This document shows positions 14,374-21,528 of a stretch of 34,527 bases of DNA, piece by piece (the stretch's first letter is position 1; each line of letters begins with the position of its first letter). Under the pieces are notes generated by a model that did no database searches, had not been told where the DNA came from, and saw only the letters and a program-made list of their open reading frames with translations. This DNA comes from Actinobacteria bacterium HGW-Actinobacteria-5 (GTDB taxonomy: Bacteria; Actinomycetota; Actinomycetes; Propionibacteriales; Propionibacteriaceae). Location: assembly GCA_002843035.1 (NCBI GenBank), contig PHEV01000021.1, forward strand, positions 1-34,527, written 5' to 3'. The position numbers and the translations under genes were made by a program.

Positions 14374-14450
14374 GGTGGGTATAGCTCAGCTGGTAGAGCA
14401 CCTGGTTGTGGTCCAGGATGTCGCGGGTTCGAGTCCCGTTACTCACCCCA
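14374..14450 (+). tRNA. tRNA-His (anticodon GTG)
   Basis: 77-nt gene including the encoded G-1 (14374), which pairs with discriminator C73, the identity element of tRNA-His, and a genomic CCA end (14448-14450). The acceptor stem GTGGGTA/TACTCAC has one G-T pair. Anticodon stem CCTGG/CCAGG surrounds loop TTGTGGT (anticodon GTG). The T arm GCGGG/CCCGT surrounds TTCGAGT. The 198 nt after it hold no gene that I can support. Confidence 0.97.
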
Positions 14451-14648
14451 ATGGCAACCCGTCCTGGCCGGCAGATGAGTCAGGCGGGCAGCTTCATCGC
14501 CGCACCTACACCGCCGCTCCCACCAGGATTCCACCCACACTCGCGGACTCACCCCCGATCGCTCCTCAGCTCGGTCGTGCGCCCCAGGTGGACAGCCTGC
14601 GGCACGCGCCGATTCCGTTCCGCGCCGCCGACGGGCCGCAGCGGCGGT

Positions 14649-15278
14649 TCAGCCAGCGAGGTGCGCGTCCAGCCACTGGATCAGCGGACGGCAGTCCCGC
14701 CAGTCGGCTCGCACCCTTTCCAGGGCTTCCGGCGTCCCGAGCCAGTCGGGCACGCCGTGCTCAACCGTGACGAGCACGGTGCGGTACCGGAGCAGGCGGA
14801 TCCTCGGGTGCCCCGGATCGACACCGCGCGGCGCAGTCTTCAACTCCTCGCCGTGTACCTCCGCCCCGTCCTCCTCGAGCACCGCGACCATCGACGCCAG
14901 CGCCTCACCGCTGTCGTCGTCGAGCACTGCGGCGCGGTAGGCGTCCAGCTGGCCGGGCTCAGGACGCCACCAGCCCGCCCCCGCGAGCAGGCCCTGGCTG
15001 CTCACCTGCACGTACAGACCCACGCCCGGCGAGGTCGCCACCACAGCGCCCTGGTGCGTCTTGTAGGGGGTCTTGTCCGAGGAGAACCGCACGTCTCGGT
15101 AGGGACGGAACAGCTTCGCCTCCCCGAACTCGTCGGCGAGCCCGTCGCAGAGCCTCTCCATCGGCTCTCGAACGGATCGCCGCCACCGTTCCTGGTTCGC
15201 CGTCCACCAGGCGCGCTCGTTGTGCAACTCCAGCTCGGCGAAGAAGTCCACCGCGTCGACAGGGATACCCACCGGCAC
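14649..15278 (-). CDS. DUF2461 family protein
   Basis: 209-aa soluble protein of the DUF2461 family (TIGR02453 type). Family features: the N-terminal VDFFAELELHNERAWWTANQERW, the central RPYRDVRFSSDKTPYKTHQGAVV (about 58-80), and GLYVQVSSQGLLAGAGWWRPEP with the aromatic GAGWW. The biochemical function of the family is not established to my knowledge. The start is a GTG; a second in-frame GTG lies two codons later. It stands alone, divergent from the SGNH hydrolase gene. Confidence 0.9.
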   Translation of the reverse strand: MPVGIPVDAVDFFAELELHNERAWWTANQERWRRSVREPMERLCDGLADEFGEAKLFRPYRDVRFSSDKTPYKTHQGAVVATSPGVGLYVQVSSQGLLAGAGWWRPEPGQLDAYRAAVLDDDSGEALASMVAVLEEDGAEVHGEELKTAPRGVDPGHPRIRLLRYRTVLVTVEHGVPDWLGTPEALERVRADWRDCRPLIQWLDAHLAG

Positions 15279-15388
15279 ACTCTGGCATCAGGACGCACTC
15301 ACCGGAAGGGCCCACGGCGGGACAGCATCGCCGTCCGGGGCGCGGGCGCTACCGTGATTTCGCCCCGGAGTGAAAGCAGGTGGAGCAG

Positions 15389-16168
15389 ATGGCCGTTCCC
15401 TGGCGCAGGTACGTCGCGATCGGCGACTCGCTCACCGAGGGCATCGCCGACTTCGACGCGTCCGGTGAAGCGGTCGGGTGGGCGGACCGGCTCGCCCAAC
15501 TCCTCGCCAACCGGGCCGGCGAGCCCGTCCAGTACGCGAACCTCGCGATCCGCGGACGCCTCCTGAAGCCGATCCTCGACGAGCAGGTCGCCCCGGCCCT
15601 CGCACTGCAGCCCGACCTGGTCTCGCTGTGGGGCGGCGGCAATGACGTGCTGCGCCCGGACGCCGACCCGGACGCCCTCGCCGCCGCCATCGAGGAAGCC
15701 GTGGCGGGCTTCCGGGCGACCGGCGCCGACGTGCTGGTCGGGCTGGGCTTCGACCCGAAGGACTCCCCCGTGGTCAGCCTCACCCGAAAGCGGGTGGCGA
15801 TCTACAACATGAACCTCGTCAGCGTGTGCACCCGTCACGGCGCGCACGTCGTGAACACCTGGGGCCTGCGCTCGCTGCACGACTGGCGGATGTGGCACGA
15901 CGACCGGCTGCACCTGAACTCGCTCGGTCACGCCCGGGTGGCGCAGGCGGCGCTGGTCGGGCTCGGCCTGGAGCCCGACACCCCTGACTGGGACGAGCCA
16001 TTGCCGCCCGCGCCCGCAATGAGTTCGCGCGAGCGAAGGGACTGGAACATCGTCTGGGCCCGTGAGCATCTCGCGCCGTGGGTCGGCCGCAGGATCCGCC
16101 GGACCTCCTCGGGCGACGGACGCAGCGCCAAGCAGCCCACCTACCGCGACGTGCTGCCCGGCCACTGA
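15389..16168 (+). CDS. SGNH/GDSL-type esterase
   Basis: 259-aa hydrolase. Block I is AIGDSLTEG with the nucleophilic Ser near residue 13. Block II Gly is in NLAIRGR, block III is GGGND with Asn, and block V is DRLHLNSLGH, supplying Asp and His of the catalytic triad. There is no signal peptide, so it is probably cytoplasmic. It ends with a basic tail. The ATG at 15389 is preferred; a GTG three codons upstream falls inside the purine-rich AGGTGGAG that probably serves as ribosome binding site. The substrate (ester, acyl-thioester or carbohydrate acetyl) is unknown. Two palindromic repeats follow its stop. Confidence 0.9.
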   Translation: MAVPWRRYVAIGDSLTEGIADFDASGEAVGWADRLAQLLANRAGEPVQYANLAIRGRLLKPILDEQVAPALALQPDLVSLWGGGNDVLRPDADPDALAAAIEEAVAGFRATGADVLVGLGFDPKDSPVVSLTRKRVAIYNMNLVSVCTRHGAHVVNTWGLRSLHDWRMWHDDRLHLNSLGHARVAQAALVGLGLEPDTPDWDEPLPPAPAMSSRERRDWNIVWAREHLAPWVGRRIRRTSSGDGRSAKQPTYRDVLPGH

Positions 16169-16173
16169 TCGCC

Positions 16174-16255
16174 GCTGTCGCGATCTGGCCACCGCCCCGA
16201 TCCCAGCCGTCACGCCCGTCACACCGGACGCCGGAAGCGGCCGGATTGCGACACG
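16174..16255 (+). repeat. 82-nt palindromic element, copy B
   Basis: Arms GCTGTCGCGATCTGGCC (16174-16190) and its near-complement starting GGCCGGATTGCGACA (16239-16255), around a 48-nt centre containing CCGTCACGCCCGTCACA. It begins 6 nt after the stop of the SGNH gene, in the same orientation as copy A. Confidence 0.85.
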
Positions 16256-16313
16256 CGAGCCGGAAGAGTGGCAGGCGGGTCGGCAGGCAACCGCCCAGGC
16301 GGCAGCGTGCGGC

Positions 16314-16395
16314 GCTGTCGCGATCTGGCCGCCGTGCCGCCGTGCTGTGACGGGAGTGACGGGTGGGTTGCGGAACGTGGCCAGATCCCGACAAG
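16314..16395 (-). repeat. 82-nt palindromic element, copy C (inverted)
   Basis: Left arm (16314-16330) is identical over 17 nt to that of copy B. Right arm (16379-16395) is GGCCAGATCCCGACAAG. Its centre matches copies A and B only when reverse-complemented (CCGTCACTCCCGTCACA at the same offset), so it lies in the opposite orientation. 58 nt separate it from copy B, within the gap between two convergent genes. Confidence 0.85.
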
Positions 16396-16416
16396 CCCCG
16401 ACCAGCGGTCCTCGCC

Positions 16417-16908
16417 TCAGCCCTCGGCAAGCAGGGCGTCGATCTGGTTCGTGGCGAGGGTGGCGCCTTCCTCCATGCCCATCTCGAGCACCTGCTGCAG
16501 GGCTTCGGGAGTCTCGTAGGTGGTCGTGAAGACCGCGCGCGTGCCGGAGGCGGTGGGCTCTAGGGTGAACTCCGACGTCGAGACCGGCATGCCCGGCGTG
16601 GGCGTGAACGACTCATCGCCGGCGAAGAAGTCCTCGAAGGTGAATCGGTGCGGCTCCTCGACCGCGAGCACACGCCAGCCGCCGTAGTACTTCTCACCCT
16701 CCGGAGAGGTCATGTAGTAGTGCATCCGCCCACCCGGGGTGAGCGAGTGCTCGACCACGGTGGCGGGGTGGGTCGGCGGCCCCCACACCCGCTCCAGCTG
16801 GCGAGGATCGGCGTACACCTGCCAGACCCGCTCCACGGAGGCGGCGAACTCTGCGGTGATGACCAGCGAACGGGCGTCGAGGTCCTTGGTGACGTTGGTG
16901 ACGGGCAT
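16417..16908 (-). CDS. SRPBCC (AHSA1/START-like) domain protein
   Basis: 163-aa protein of the AHSA1-like SRPBCC superfamily, a helix-grip fold with a hydrophobic cavity. Typical segments are VITAEFAASVERVWQVYADP at the start, LERVWGPPTHPATVVEHSL, GGRMHYYMTSPEGEKYYGGW, and the C-terminal helix ALQQVLEMGMEEGATLATNQ. AGGAGG precedes the ATG at 16908 by 6 nt, so the in-frame codons further upstream are not used. It follows the ArsR gene by one base. This ArsR-SRPBCC pairing is very common in actinomycetes; the ligand is unknown. Confidence 0.93.
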   Translation of the reverse strand: MPVTNVTKDLDARSLVITAEFAASVERVWQVYADPRQLERVWGPPTHPATVVEHSLTPGGRMHYYMTSPEGEKYYGGWRVLAVEEPHRFTFEDFFAGDESFTPTPGMPVSTSEFTLEPTASGTRAVFTTTYETPEALQQVLEMGMEEGATLATNQIDALLAEG

Positions 16909-16909
16909 A

Positions 16910-17236
16910 TCAGTCCTCCTGGATGAGTTCATCAATTCGTGCAATCCGGCCGCGCCAGACGTCCTCGAGCTCGGTGAGCATCGATGCGACCGAACGCAGC
17001 GCCTCCACGTCGCCGCTGGCCAGCTGTTCGCGACCCTGACGCCGCTTGGACAGCAGGCCGGCCCTCTCGAGGACGGCGACGTGCTTCTGCACCGCGGCGA
17101 AGCTCATCGGGTAGCTCGCCGCAAGCGCCGTGACCGAATGCTCTCCGGCCAGCACCCGCCGCAGGATGTCGCGCCTGGTGCGGTCGGCGAGGGCGTGGAA
17201 GAACGCGTCCGCCCGGTCCTCGTCCGCTTCAATCAC
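16910..17236 (-). CDS. ArsR-family transcriptional repressor
   Basis: 108-aa winged-helix regulator. The core is HALADRTRRDILRRVLAGEHS, then the recognition helix in YPMSFAAVQKHVAVLERAGLL, then the wing SKRRQGREQLASG, with a C-terminal dimerisation helix. There are no Cys residues, so it is not a classical metal sensor. It belongs to the group paired with SRPBCC proteins. I start it at the GTG at 17236 because a TATGTT box sits exactly 6 nt upstream (leaderless). An upstream in-frame TTG lies inside the operator. It is divergent from murT and likely represses its own operon through the inverted repeat. Confidence 0.92.
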   Translation of the reverse strand: MIEADEDRADAFFHALADRTRRDILRRVLAGEHSVTALAASYPMSFAAVQKHVAVLERAGLLSKRRQGREQLASGDVEALRSVASMLTELEDVWRGRIARIDELIQED

Positions 17237-17240
17237 CCGG

Positions 17241-17270
17241 ACAACATACAACTGATTGGTTGCATGTTGT
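17241..17270 (-). promoter_or_regulatory. ArsR operator over the arsR promoter
   Basis: Inverted repeat with 12-nt arms, ACAACATACAAC (17241-17252) and GTTGCATGTTGT (17259-17270), 11 of 12 paired, 6-nt spacer. The arm nearer the gene contains the -10-like TATGTT on the minus strand, so bound repressor would block RNA polymerase. It is AT-rich against a GC-rich background. Its edge is 65 nt from the murT promoter box, so it could also affect that gene. Confidence 0.8.
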
Positions 17271-17334
17271 CAAGCGCACGGACGTGCCGGTCGTCGTTCG
17301 GTGGCGTCGAACCCGAGCCACGTCCGCGACTTGG

Positions 17335-17340
17335 CACAAT
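17335..17340 (+). promoter_or_regulatory. -10-like box of murT
   Basis: CACAAT followed by GGGCGC and the ATG of murT. The same 12 nt, CACAATGGGCGC, precede the GTG of the GntR gene. There is no Shine-Dalgarno sequence, which suggests a leaderless mRNA. Confidence 0.5.
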
Positions 17341-17346
17341 GGGCGC

Positions 17347-18645
17347 ATGCCGAGCACGCTGAGCACGCCCGCCGAGCCCGCGTCCCTGACCCGGGCAGAG
17401 CGGCTGAGGCTGTGGACGGCGATCCGGGTCGGCGACGTCGCTGCGCTTGCGTCCCGGTTGGCCGGACGGGGCTCGGGAGCCTCCATCCGCGGCCAGGTGC
17501 TCACCCGGCTCGACCCGAACGCCTTCGCCGACCTGCTGCAGGGACATCGCGTGCTCGCAGTCTCGGGCACCAACGGCAAGACGACCACCACGCATCTTCT
17601 CGCCGCAGCGGTGCGTTCCGGACTCGGAGCCGACGCCCGCCGCCTGGTCACCAACGCGGACGGCGCCAACCTGCACTACGGCATCGCGTCCGCGCTCAGC
17701 CAGCAGCCGAGGTCGGACATCGCAGTGCTCGAAACCGACGAGCGGGTGGTCTCGGACATGATCGCCCACGCCCGACCCGAACTCCTGGTACTGCTGAACT
17801 TCAGCCGGGACCAGCTCGACCGCCACCACGAGATCAAGGCGCTCGGACGCTCCTGGCGGGCAGCACTCGCCGCGGCCGGCGCCGTCGGTCCGACGATCGT
17901 GGCCAACGCCTGCGACCCGCTCGTCGTGTGGTCGGCCGGCACGGCCGCGAAGGTCGTCTGGGTGGAGACCGACACCACCTGGAGCGCGGACGGAGCACTC
18001 TGCCCGGCGTGTGGGACGGTGCTGCGGCGCGTCCCCATCGATGAACGGGCGCGCTGGGACTGCCCCGGCTGCGAACTCACCCAGCCCGAGGCGAGCTACC
18101 GGGTGGACGGGGAGCGAATCGTGCTGCCGAACGGCAGGATGGTGCACCCCGACCTGCAGGTGCCGGGCTCGTTCAACGTCTCCAACGCGGCGTGTGCGCT
18201 GGCCGCCGCCGTGGAGTTCGGCGTCCCCGTGCCGGAAGCACTGGCCGGCATGCACACCGTCACTGCCCCCGCCGGGCGGTTCGCCACTACGCACTTCGGC
18301 CGCACCCGCGCCCGGCTTCTGCTGGCCAAGAACCCTGCCGGCTGGGCCGAGGCGCTGCCGCTGGCCACGTCCGACCCGGTGATCCTTGCGATCGACTCGG
18401 TGGCCGCGGACGGCAAGGACGTCTCCTGGCTGTGGGACGTCGAGTACGAGCAGCTGGCCGGACGCCGGGTGGTCTGCACCGGCCCGCGGGCGCAGGATCT
18501 GGCCGTCCGGCTGAGCTACGCCGGAGTGGAGCACGAGGTCGAACCGGACCTGCGGGCGGCGCTGGGCGAGCGCGACATGCCGGTGGACGTGATCGCCACC
18601 TACACGCCGTTCCAGCGGCTGCTGAAGATGGCGGGGCTGCGATGA
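17347..18645 (+). CDS. murT: Lipid II isoglutaminyl synthase subunit MurT
   Basis: 432-aa Mur-ligase-like subunit. With GatD it amidates the D-glutamate of lipid II to D-isoglutamine at the cytoplasmic membrane, using ATP and glutamine-derived ammonia. The ATP-binding loop SGTNGKTTT lies at about residues 74-82. The Mur-ligase middle domain contains VLETDERV and LLNFSRDQLDRHHEIK. A Cys4 zinc ribbon typical of MurT is formed by Cys219, Cys222, Cys239 and Cys242. The C-terminal DUF1727 region carries DGKDVSWLWDVEYE. The stop overlaps the gatD start (ATGA). The ATG at 17347 is supported by the box 6 nt upstream; the longer open frame would cross the arsR operator. Confidence 0.96.
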   Translation: MPSTLSTPAEPASLTRAERLRLWTAIRVGDVAALASRLAGRGSGASIRGQVLTRLDPNAFADLLQGHRVLAVSGTNGKTTTTHLLAAAVRSGLGADARRLVTNADGANLHYGIASALSQQPRSDIAVLETDERVVSDMIAHARPELLVLLNFSRDQLDRHHEIKALGRSWRAALAAAGAVGPTIVANACDPLVVWSAGTAAKVVWVETDTTWSADGALCPACGTVLRRVPIDERARWDCPGCELTQPEASYRVDGERIVLPNGRMVHPDLQVPGSFNVSNAACALAAAVEFGVPVPEALAGMHTVTAPAGRFATTHFGRTRARLLLAKNPAGWAEALPLATSDPVILAIDSVAADGKDVSWLWDVEYEQLAGRRVVCTGPRAQDLAVRLSYAGVEHEVEPDLRAALGERDMPVDVIATYTPFQRLLKMAGLR

Positions 18646-19370
18646 AGCCGGTCGAGATCGTCCTGGTCTACCAGTCGCTGCTGGGCATCTACGGCGACCG
18701 GGGCAACGCGATGGTGCTGCGGCAGCGCCTGGCCTGGCGCGGGATCGACGCCACCCTCACCGTGGTCGACCCGGGCGACGACGTGCCGTCCACCGGATCG
18801 GTGTACCTGCTCGGCGGCGGGGAGGACGCGGCGCAGATCTCGGCGGTGAAGGCGCTGAAGGCGGACGGCCACCTGTTCCGGGCGATCGACGCCGGCGCGG
18901 TGCTGTTCGCCGTGTGCGCGGGCTACCAGATCGTCGGCGAGACGTTCACCGTCGGCGAGAACGACGAGGTCATCGAGGGGCTCGGGCTGCTCGACGTGAC
19001 CACCCGCCGCGGCCCGGAGCGTGCCGTCGGCGAGGTGCTGAGCGCGTGGACGCGTCCGGACGGCACCGAGAGCCTGGTCACCGGCTTCGAGAACCACGGC
19101 GGCTTCACCTACCTCGGCGTCAACGCCGAGCCGCTTGCCCGGGTCGAGATCGGCGTCGGCAACTGCGGTGACGGCACCGACGGCGCCGTCCAGGGCAACG
19201 TGCTGGGCATCTACCCGCACGGCCCGATCCTGGCCCGCAACCCCGAGCTCGCCGACCACCTGCTGGAGCGGGCGCTCGGGCACGAACTCGATCCGCTGCC
19301 GAATCCCGAGCAGGACGAGCTGCGCCGCCAGCGCATCGCCGCCGTCCGCCGGACTGGCCTGCGCCGCTGA
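18642..19370 (+). CDS. gatD: Lipid II isoglutaminyl synthase glutaminase subunit GatD
   Basis: 242-aa class I-like glutamine amidotransferase that supplies ammonia to MurT. The nucleophile is Cys92 in FAVCAGYQIVGE and the catalytic His193 is in GIYPHGPILARNPELAD. The conserved N-terminus VYQSLLGIYGDRGNAMVL and the GFENHGGFT segment agree with the family. It is translationally coupled to murT by a 4-nt overlap. A pair of REP-like hairpins starts right after the stop codon. Confidence 0.96.
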   Translation: MKPVEIVLVYQSLLGIYGDRGNAMVLRQRLAWRGIDATLTVVDPGDDVPSTGSVYLLGGGEDAAQISAVKALKADGHLFRAIDAGAVLFAVCAGYQIVGETFTVGENDEVIEGLGLLDVTTRRGPERAVGEVLSAWTRPDGTESLVTGFENHGGFTYLGVNAEPLARVEIGVGNCGDGTDGAVQGNVLGIYPHGPILARNPELADHLLERALGHELDPLPNPEQDELRRQRIAAVRRTGLRR

Positions 19371-19371
19371 T

Positions 19372-19404
19372 TGGCCGGAAAGGGGACGGTTCTCGTTTCC
19401 GTCC
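19372..19404 (-). repeat. REP-like hairpin, unit 1 (inverted)
   Basis: Minus-strand hairpin with 11-nt arms (9 of 11 paired) around AACCGTCC. It shares with unit 2 a perfect 23-nt stretch in inverted orientation (19372-19394 against 19438-19460), so the two also form one large cruciform with a 43-nt loop. It is located one base after gatD. Confidence 0.8.
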
Positions 19405-19426
19405 ACCCGCGAGCTGGCCGGGTAGA

Positions 19427-19460
19427 TGGCCGAAAAGGAGAACCGTCCCCTTTCCGGCCA
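19427..19460 (+). repeat. REP-like hairpin, unit 2
   Basis: TGGCCGAAAAGG and CCTTTCCGGCCA pair with one mismatch around a loop containing AACCGTCC. It shares the 17-nt core GAACCGTCCCCTTTCCG with unit 3 at 29713-29747. It lies between convergent gatD and the TetR gene, where it may also terminate transcription. Confidence 0.8.
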
Positions 19461-19483
19461 GACACCGTCTCGTGGTTCGTCCG

Positions 19484-20035
19484 TCAGGCGGAGAGCCCGC
19501 CGAAGAAGACATCGAGCAGGTCATCGATCGAGTCGGCATCCACGGCGGGGCTGCCTCGCGGGGCGAAGAACGGGTAGAGCATGCCGAGCAGGATCCACAC
19601 GACCAGGGACGGGTCCTTCGCGACGAACTCACCGGACGCGACCCCGTCCGCGACGATCTGCTGCAGCGGGCCGATGAAACGGTCGACGTAGGCGGCACCG
19701 AAGGACGCACGCTGCTCCGGCTCCAGCTGGCCGACGTCGTGCATGGCCAGCCGCATGATCGCCCTGCGCCCGGCGGGCAGCGCGAACAGCTGCCGCACGA
19801 GCCAGCGCAACCGCTGCTCGCCGCCACCGTGGTCGGCACTGGCCCCGACCACTGCGGCGATCTCGTCGAGGTAGCCGGTGAAGATGGCGTTCAGGACGTC
19901 GGACTTGCCGGTGAAGTGGTAGTACAGCGCAGCCTTGGTGATCCCGCAGGCCTGGGCAATCTCGCGCATCGCTACGCCCTCGTAGCCCCGGGCGACGAAC
20001 ATCCCGGTCGCTGTGGCCAGGATCCGCTCACGCAT
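19484..20035 (-). CDS. TetR-family regulator
   Basis: 183-aa repressor. The N-terminal helix-turn-helix lies in about residues 5-50 (ERILATATGMFVARGYEG, then VAMREIAQACGITKAALYYH and FTGKSDVLNAIF), which is the clear TetR signature. The C-terminal all-helical ligand and dimerisation domain has no recognisable specificity. The start overlaps the end of the MFS exporter gene by 8 nt, so exporter and repressor form one operon. The perfect 9-bp palindrome upstream of the exporter is its probable operator, giving autoregulation with ligand-induced release. Confidence 0.94.
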   Translation of the reverse strand: MRERILATATGMFVARGYEGVAMREIAQACGITKAALYYHFTGKSDVLNAIFTGYLDEIAAVVGASADHGGGEQRLRWLVRQLFALPAGRRAIMRLAMHDVGQLEPEQRASFGAAYVDRFIGPLQQIVADGVASGEFVAKDPSLVVWILLGMLYPFFAPRGSPAVDADSIDDLLDVFFGGLSA

Positions 20036-21440
20036 GCGCGACTCCCGCCTCGCCGGGTCCGTGACTCTGGACGGGCCGCGCCTCGGCGTCCCGCGACTTC
20101 AGGAACAGGGCCGCGACGACCAGCGCCGCCGAGAGGACGCCGACCAGCGCAAACGCCGTGTCATAGCCGGCTGCGCCGGTCGCGGACGCAGCCACCGCTC
20201 CCACCACGGCGCTGCCCAGCAACTGGCCGGTGCTGGTGAAGGTCGTCACCAGGCCCTGTGCGGCAGAACGCTCCGCCGGGGTGGTCTCGTTCAGCGTCAC
20301 GTAGCGGACGGGGGCCCCGAGCAGCGCCGACAGGCCCAGGCCGATCAGCAGCCCGGAGACGATGAACATCGCCAGCGACGACGAGGTCTGGCTGAGCAGC
20401 ACCATGCCGACGGCCAGCACCGCGACGCCGGCCACGATCACCGTCCGGGAGCCGAGCTTGTCGAGCAGGCGCCCGGCCAGCGGCGAGCCGACCGACATCG
20501 CGACCACCACCGGCATCAGCAGGTAGCTGCCCGCGGACGCAGAGACGCCGAGCGACACCACCGCCAGCGTCGGCATGAAGACCAGGCTGGCCTCGCCCAG
20601 GCCCGCGCCTGCGGTGAGCAGGAAGCCGAGCCGCAGCTGGCGGCGCCCGAACAGGGCGATCGGGAATACCGGGTTGGCCGCGTTTCGCTCGACCCGGACC
20701 AACACCAGCCAGGCGACGACCGAGACCAGCAGCCAGGGCCAGACGTCCCGGCTGGTCAGGCTCGCCCAGAAGCTGCTGGTGTCGATCGCTCCGAGGCCGT
20801 AGGCGAGCGCGCCGAGCGCCGCCGCGAGGGCGGTCATGCCAGCCCAGTCGAAGCCGCCCGCGTCAGCGACACGGTGGTGGGGCAGCAGGCGCCACGCCAG
20901 TGCGACGACGACAACGGCGATGGGCAGGTTGATCAGGAACAGCCACTGCCAGCCGAACATCAGCAGGACGCCGCCGATGATCGGGCCGATGATGAACGCC
21001 AGCCCGAACACGGCGCCGATCAGGCCGAGCGCGCCGCCCCGCTTCTCGGGCGGGAAGGTGTCACCGATCACGGAGCTGGCAACCGGGAAGATGCCGCCCG
21101 CGCCCAGACCCTGCACCGCGCGACCGAGCAGCAGCAACCAGAACGCACCGGAGCCGTGGGAGAACGCGACGACGAGCGAACCGGCGGCGAAGAGCACCAC
21201 GTCGAGGATGTAGATCGCGCGCCGACCGAAGAAGTCGCTGAGCTTCGCCATCAGCGGAGTGCCGATCAGGTTCGCCAGTACGTACGCACTGAACACCCAC
21301 GAGGTCGCCCGGGTATCCAGGCCGAACTCGCTGCGGATCGCGGGCAGGGCCGGCCCCACGATCGCGATGTCGAGCGCCCCCATCAGAACGCCCACGAACA
21401 GGACGCCGAGGAGGCGGTTGCGTTGTTTGTCGTCCACCAT
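20028..21440 (-). CDS. MFS drug exporter, DHA2-like (14 helices)
   Basis: 470-aa proton-driven exporter of the major facilitator superfamily. The first helix contains LDIAIVGPALPAIR, a motif typical of the EmrB/QacA group. Motif A (LMAKLSDFFGRRAIYILD) lies between helices 2 and 3, and GRAVQGLGAGGIFPVASS follows. Length and helix count fit the 14-helix DHA2 branch. AAGGAG precedes the ATG, with the operator palindrome immediately upstream. With the co-transcribed TetR regulator this is a ligand-inducible efflux unit; the substrate is unknown. Confidence 0.93.
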   Translation of the reverse strand: MVDDKQRNRLLGVLFVGVLMGALDIAIVGPALPAIRSEFGLDTRATSWVFSAYVLANLIGTPLMAKLSDFFGRRAIYILDVVLFAAGSLVVAFSHGSGAFWLLLLGRAVQGLGAGGIFPVASSVIGDTFPPEKRGGALGLIGAVFGLAFIIGPIIGGVLLMFGWQWLFLINLPIAVVVVALAWRLLPHHRVADAGGFDWAGMTALAAALGALAYGLGAIDTSSFWASLTSRDVWPWLLVSVVAWLVLVRVERNAANPVFPIALFGRRQLRLGFLLTAGAGLGEASLVFMPTLAVVSLGVSASAGSYLLMPVVVAMSVGSPLAGRLLDKLGSRTVIVAGVAVLAVGMVLLSQTSSSLAMFIVSGLLIGLGLSALLGAPVRYVTLNETTPAERSAAQGLVTTFTSTGQLLGSAVVGAVAASATGAAGYDTAFALVGVLSAALVVAALFLKSRDAEARPVQSHGPGEAGVAHA

Positions 21441-21446
21441 GCTCCT

Positions 21447-21466
21447 TACTTACCGGTCGGTAAGTA
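21447..21466 (-). promoter_or_regulatory. TetR operator
   Basis: Perfect palindrome TACTTACCG-GT-CGGTAAGTA with 9-bp arms and a 2-nt centre, a classical TetR-family operator shape. It starts 6 nt before the exporter ATG and abuts its ribosome binding site, so bound repressor would cover the transcription start or early leader. Confidence 0.9.
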
Positions 21467-21528
21467 GTGTAGCGCTCGCGGCGAAGTGCTTATTCCGTCG
21501 GTCGGGGTGTGCGCGCATGATCACAGCC

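Noticed and set aside
14451-14648. Possible integrated element at the tRNA-His 3' end
   Set aside because: No integrase and no repeated tRNA end seen downstream in the window; only 198 nt of unremarkable DNA before a conserved-type gene.
12874-16395. CRISPR array as explanation for the repeats
   Set aside because: Only three copies, two orientations, irregular spacing and internal symmetry; no cas genes.
19371-19577. Short ORFs across the REP pair (reading GKGTVLVSVHP and similar)
   Set aside because: They are translations of the hairpin repeats, not genes.
20013-21467. 484-codon plus-strand ORF opposite the MFS exporter
   Set aside because: Antisense of a clear membrane transporter; hydrophilic, repetitive composition.
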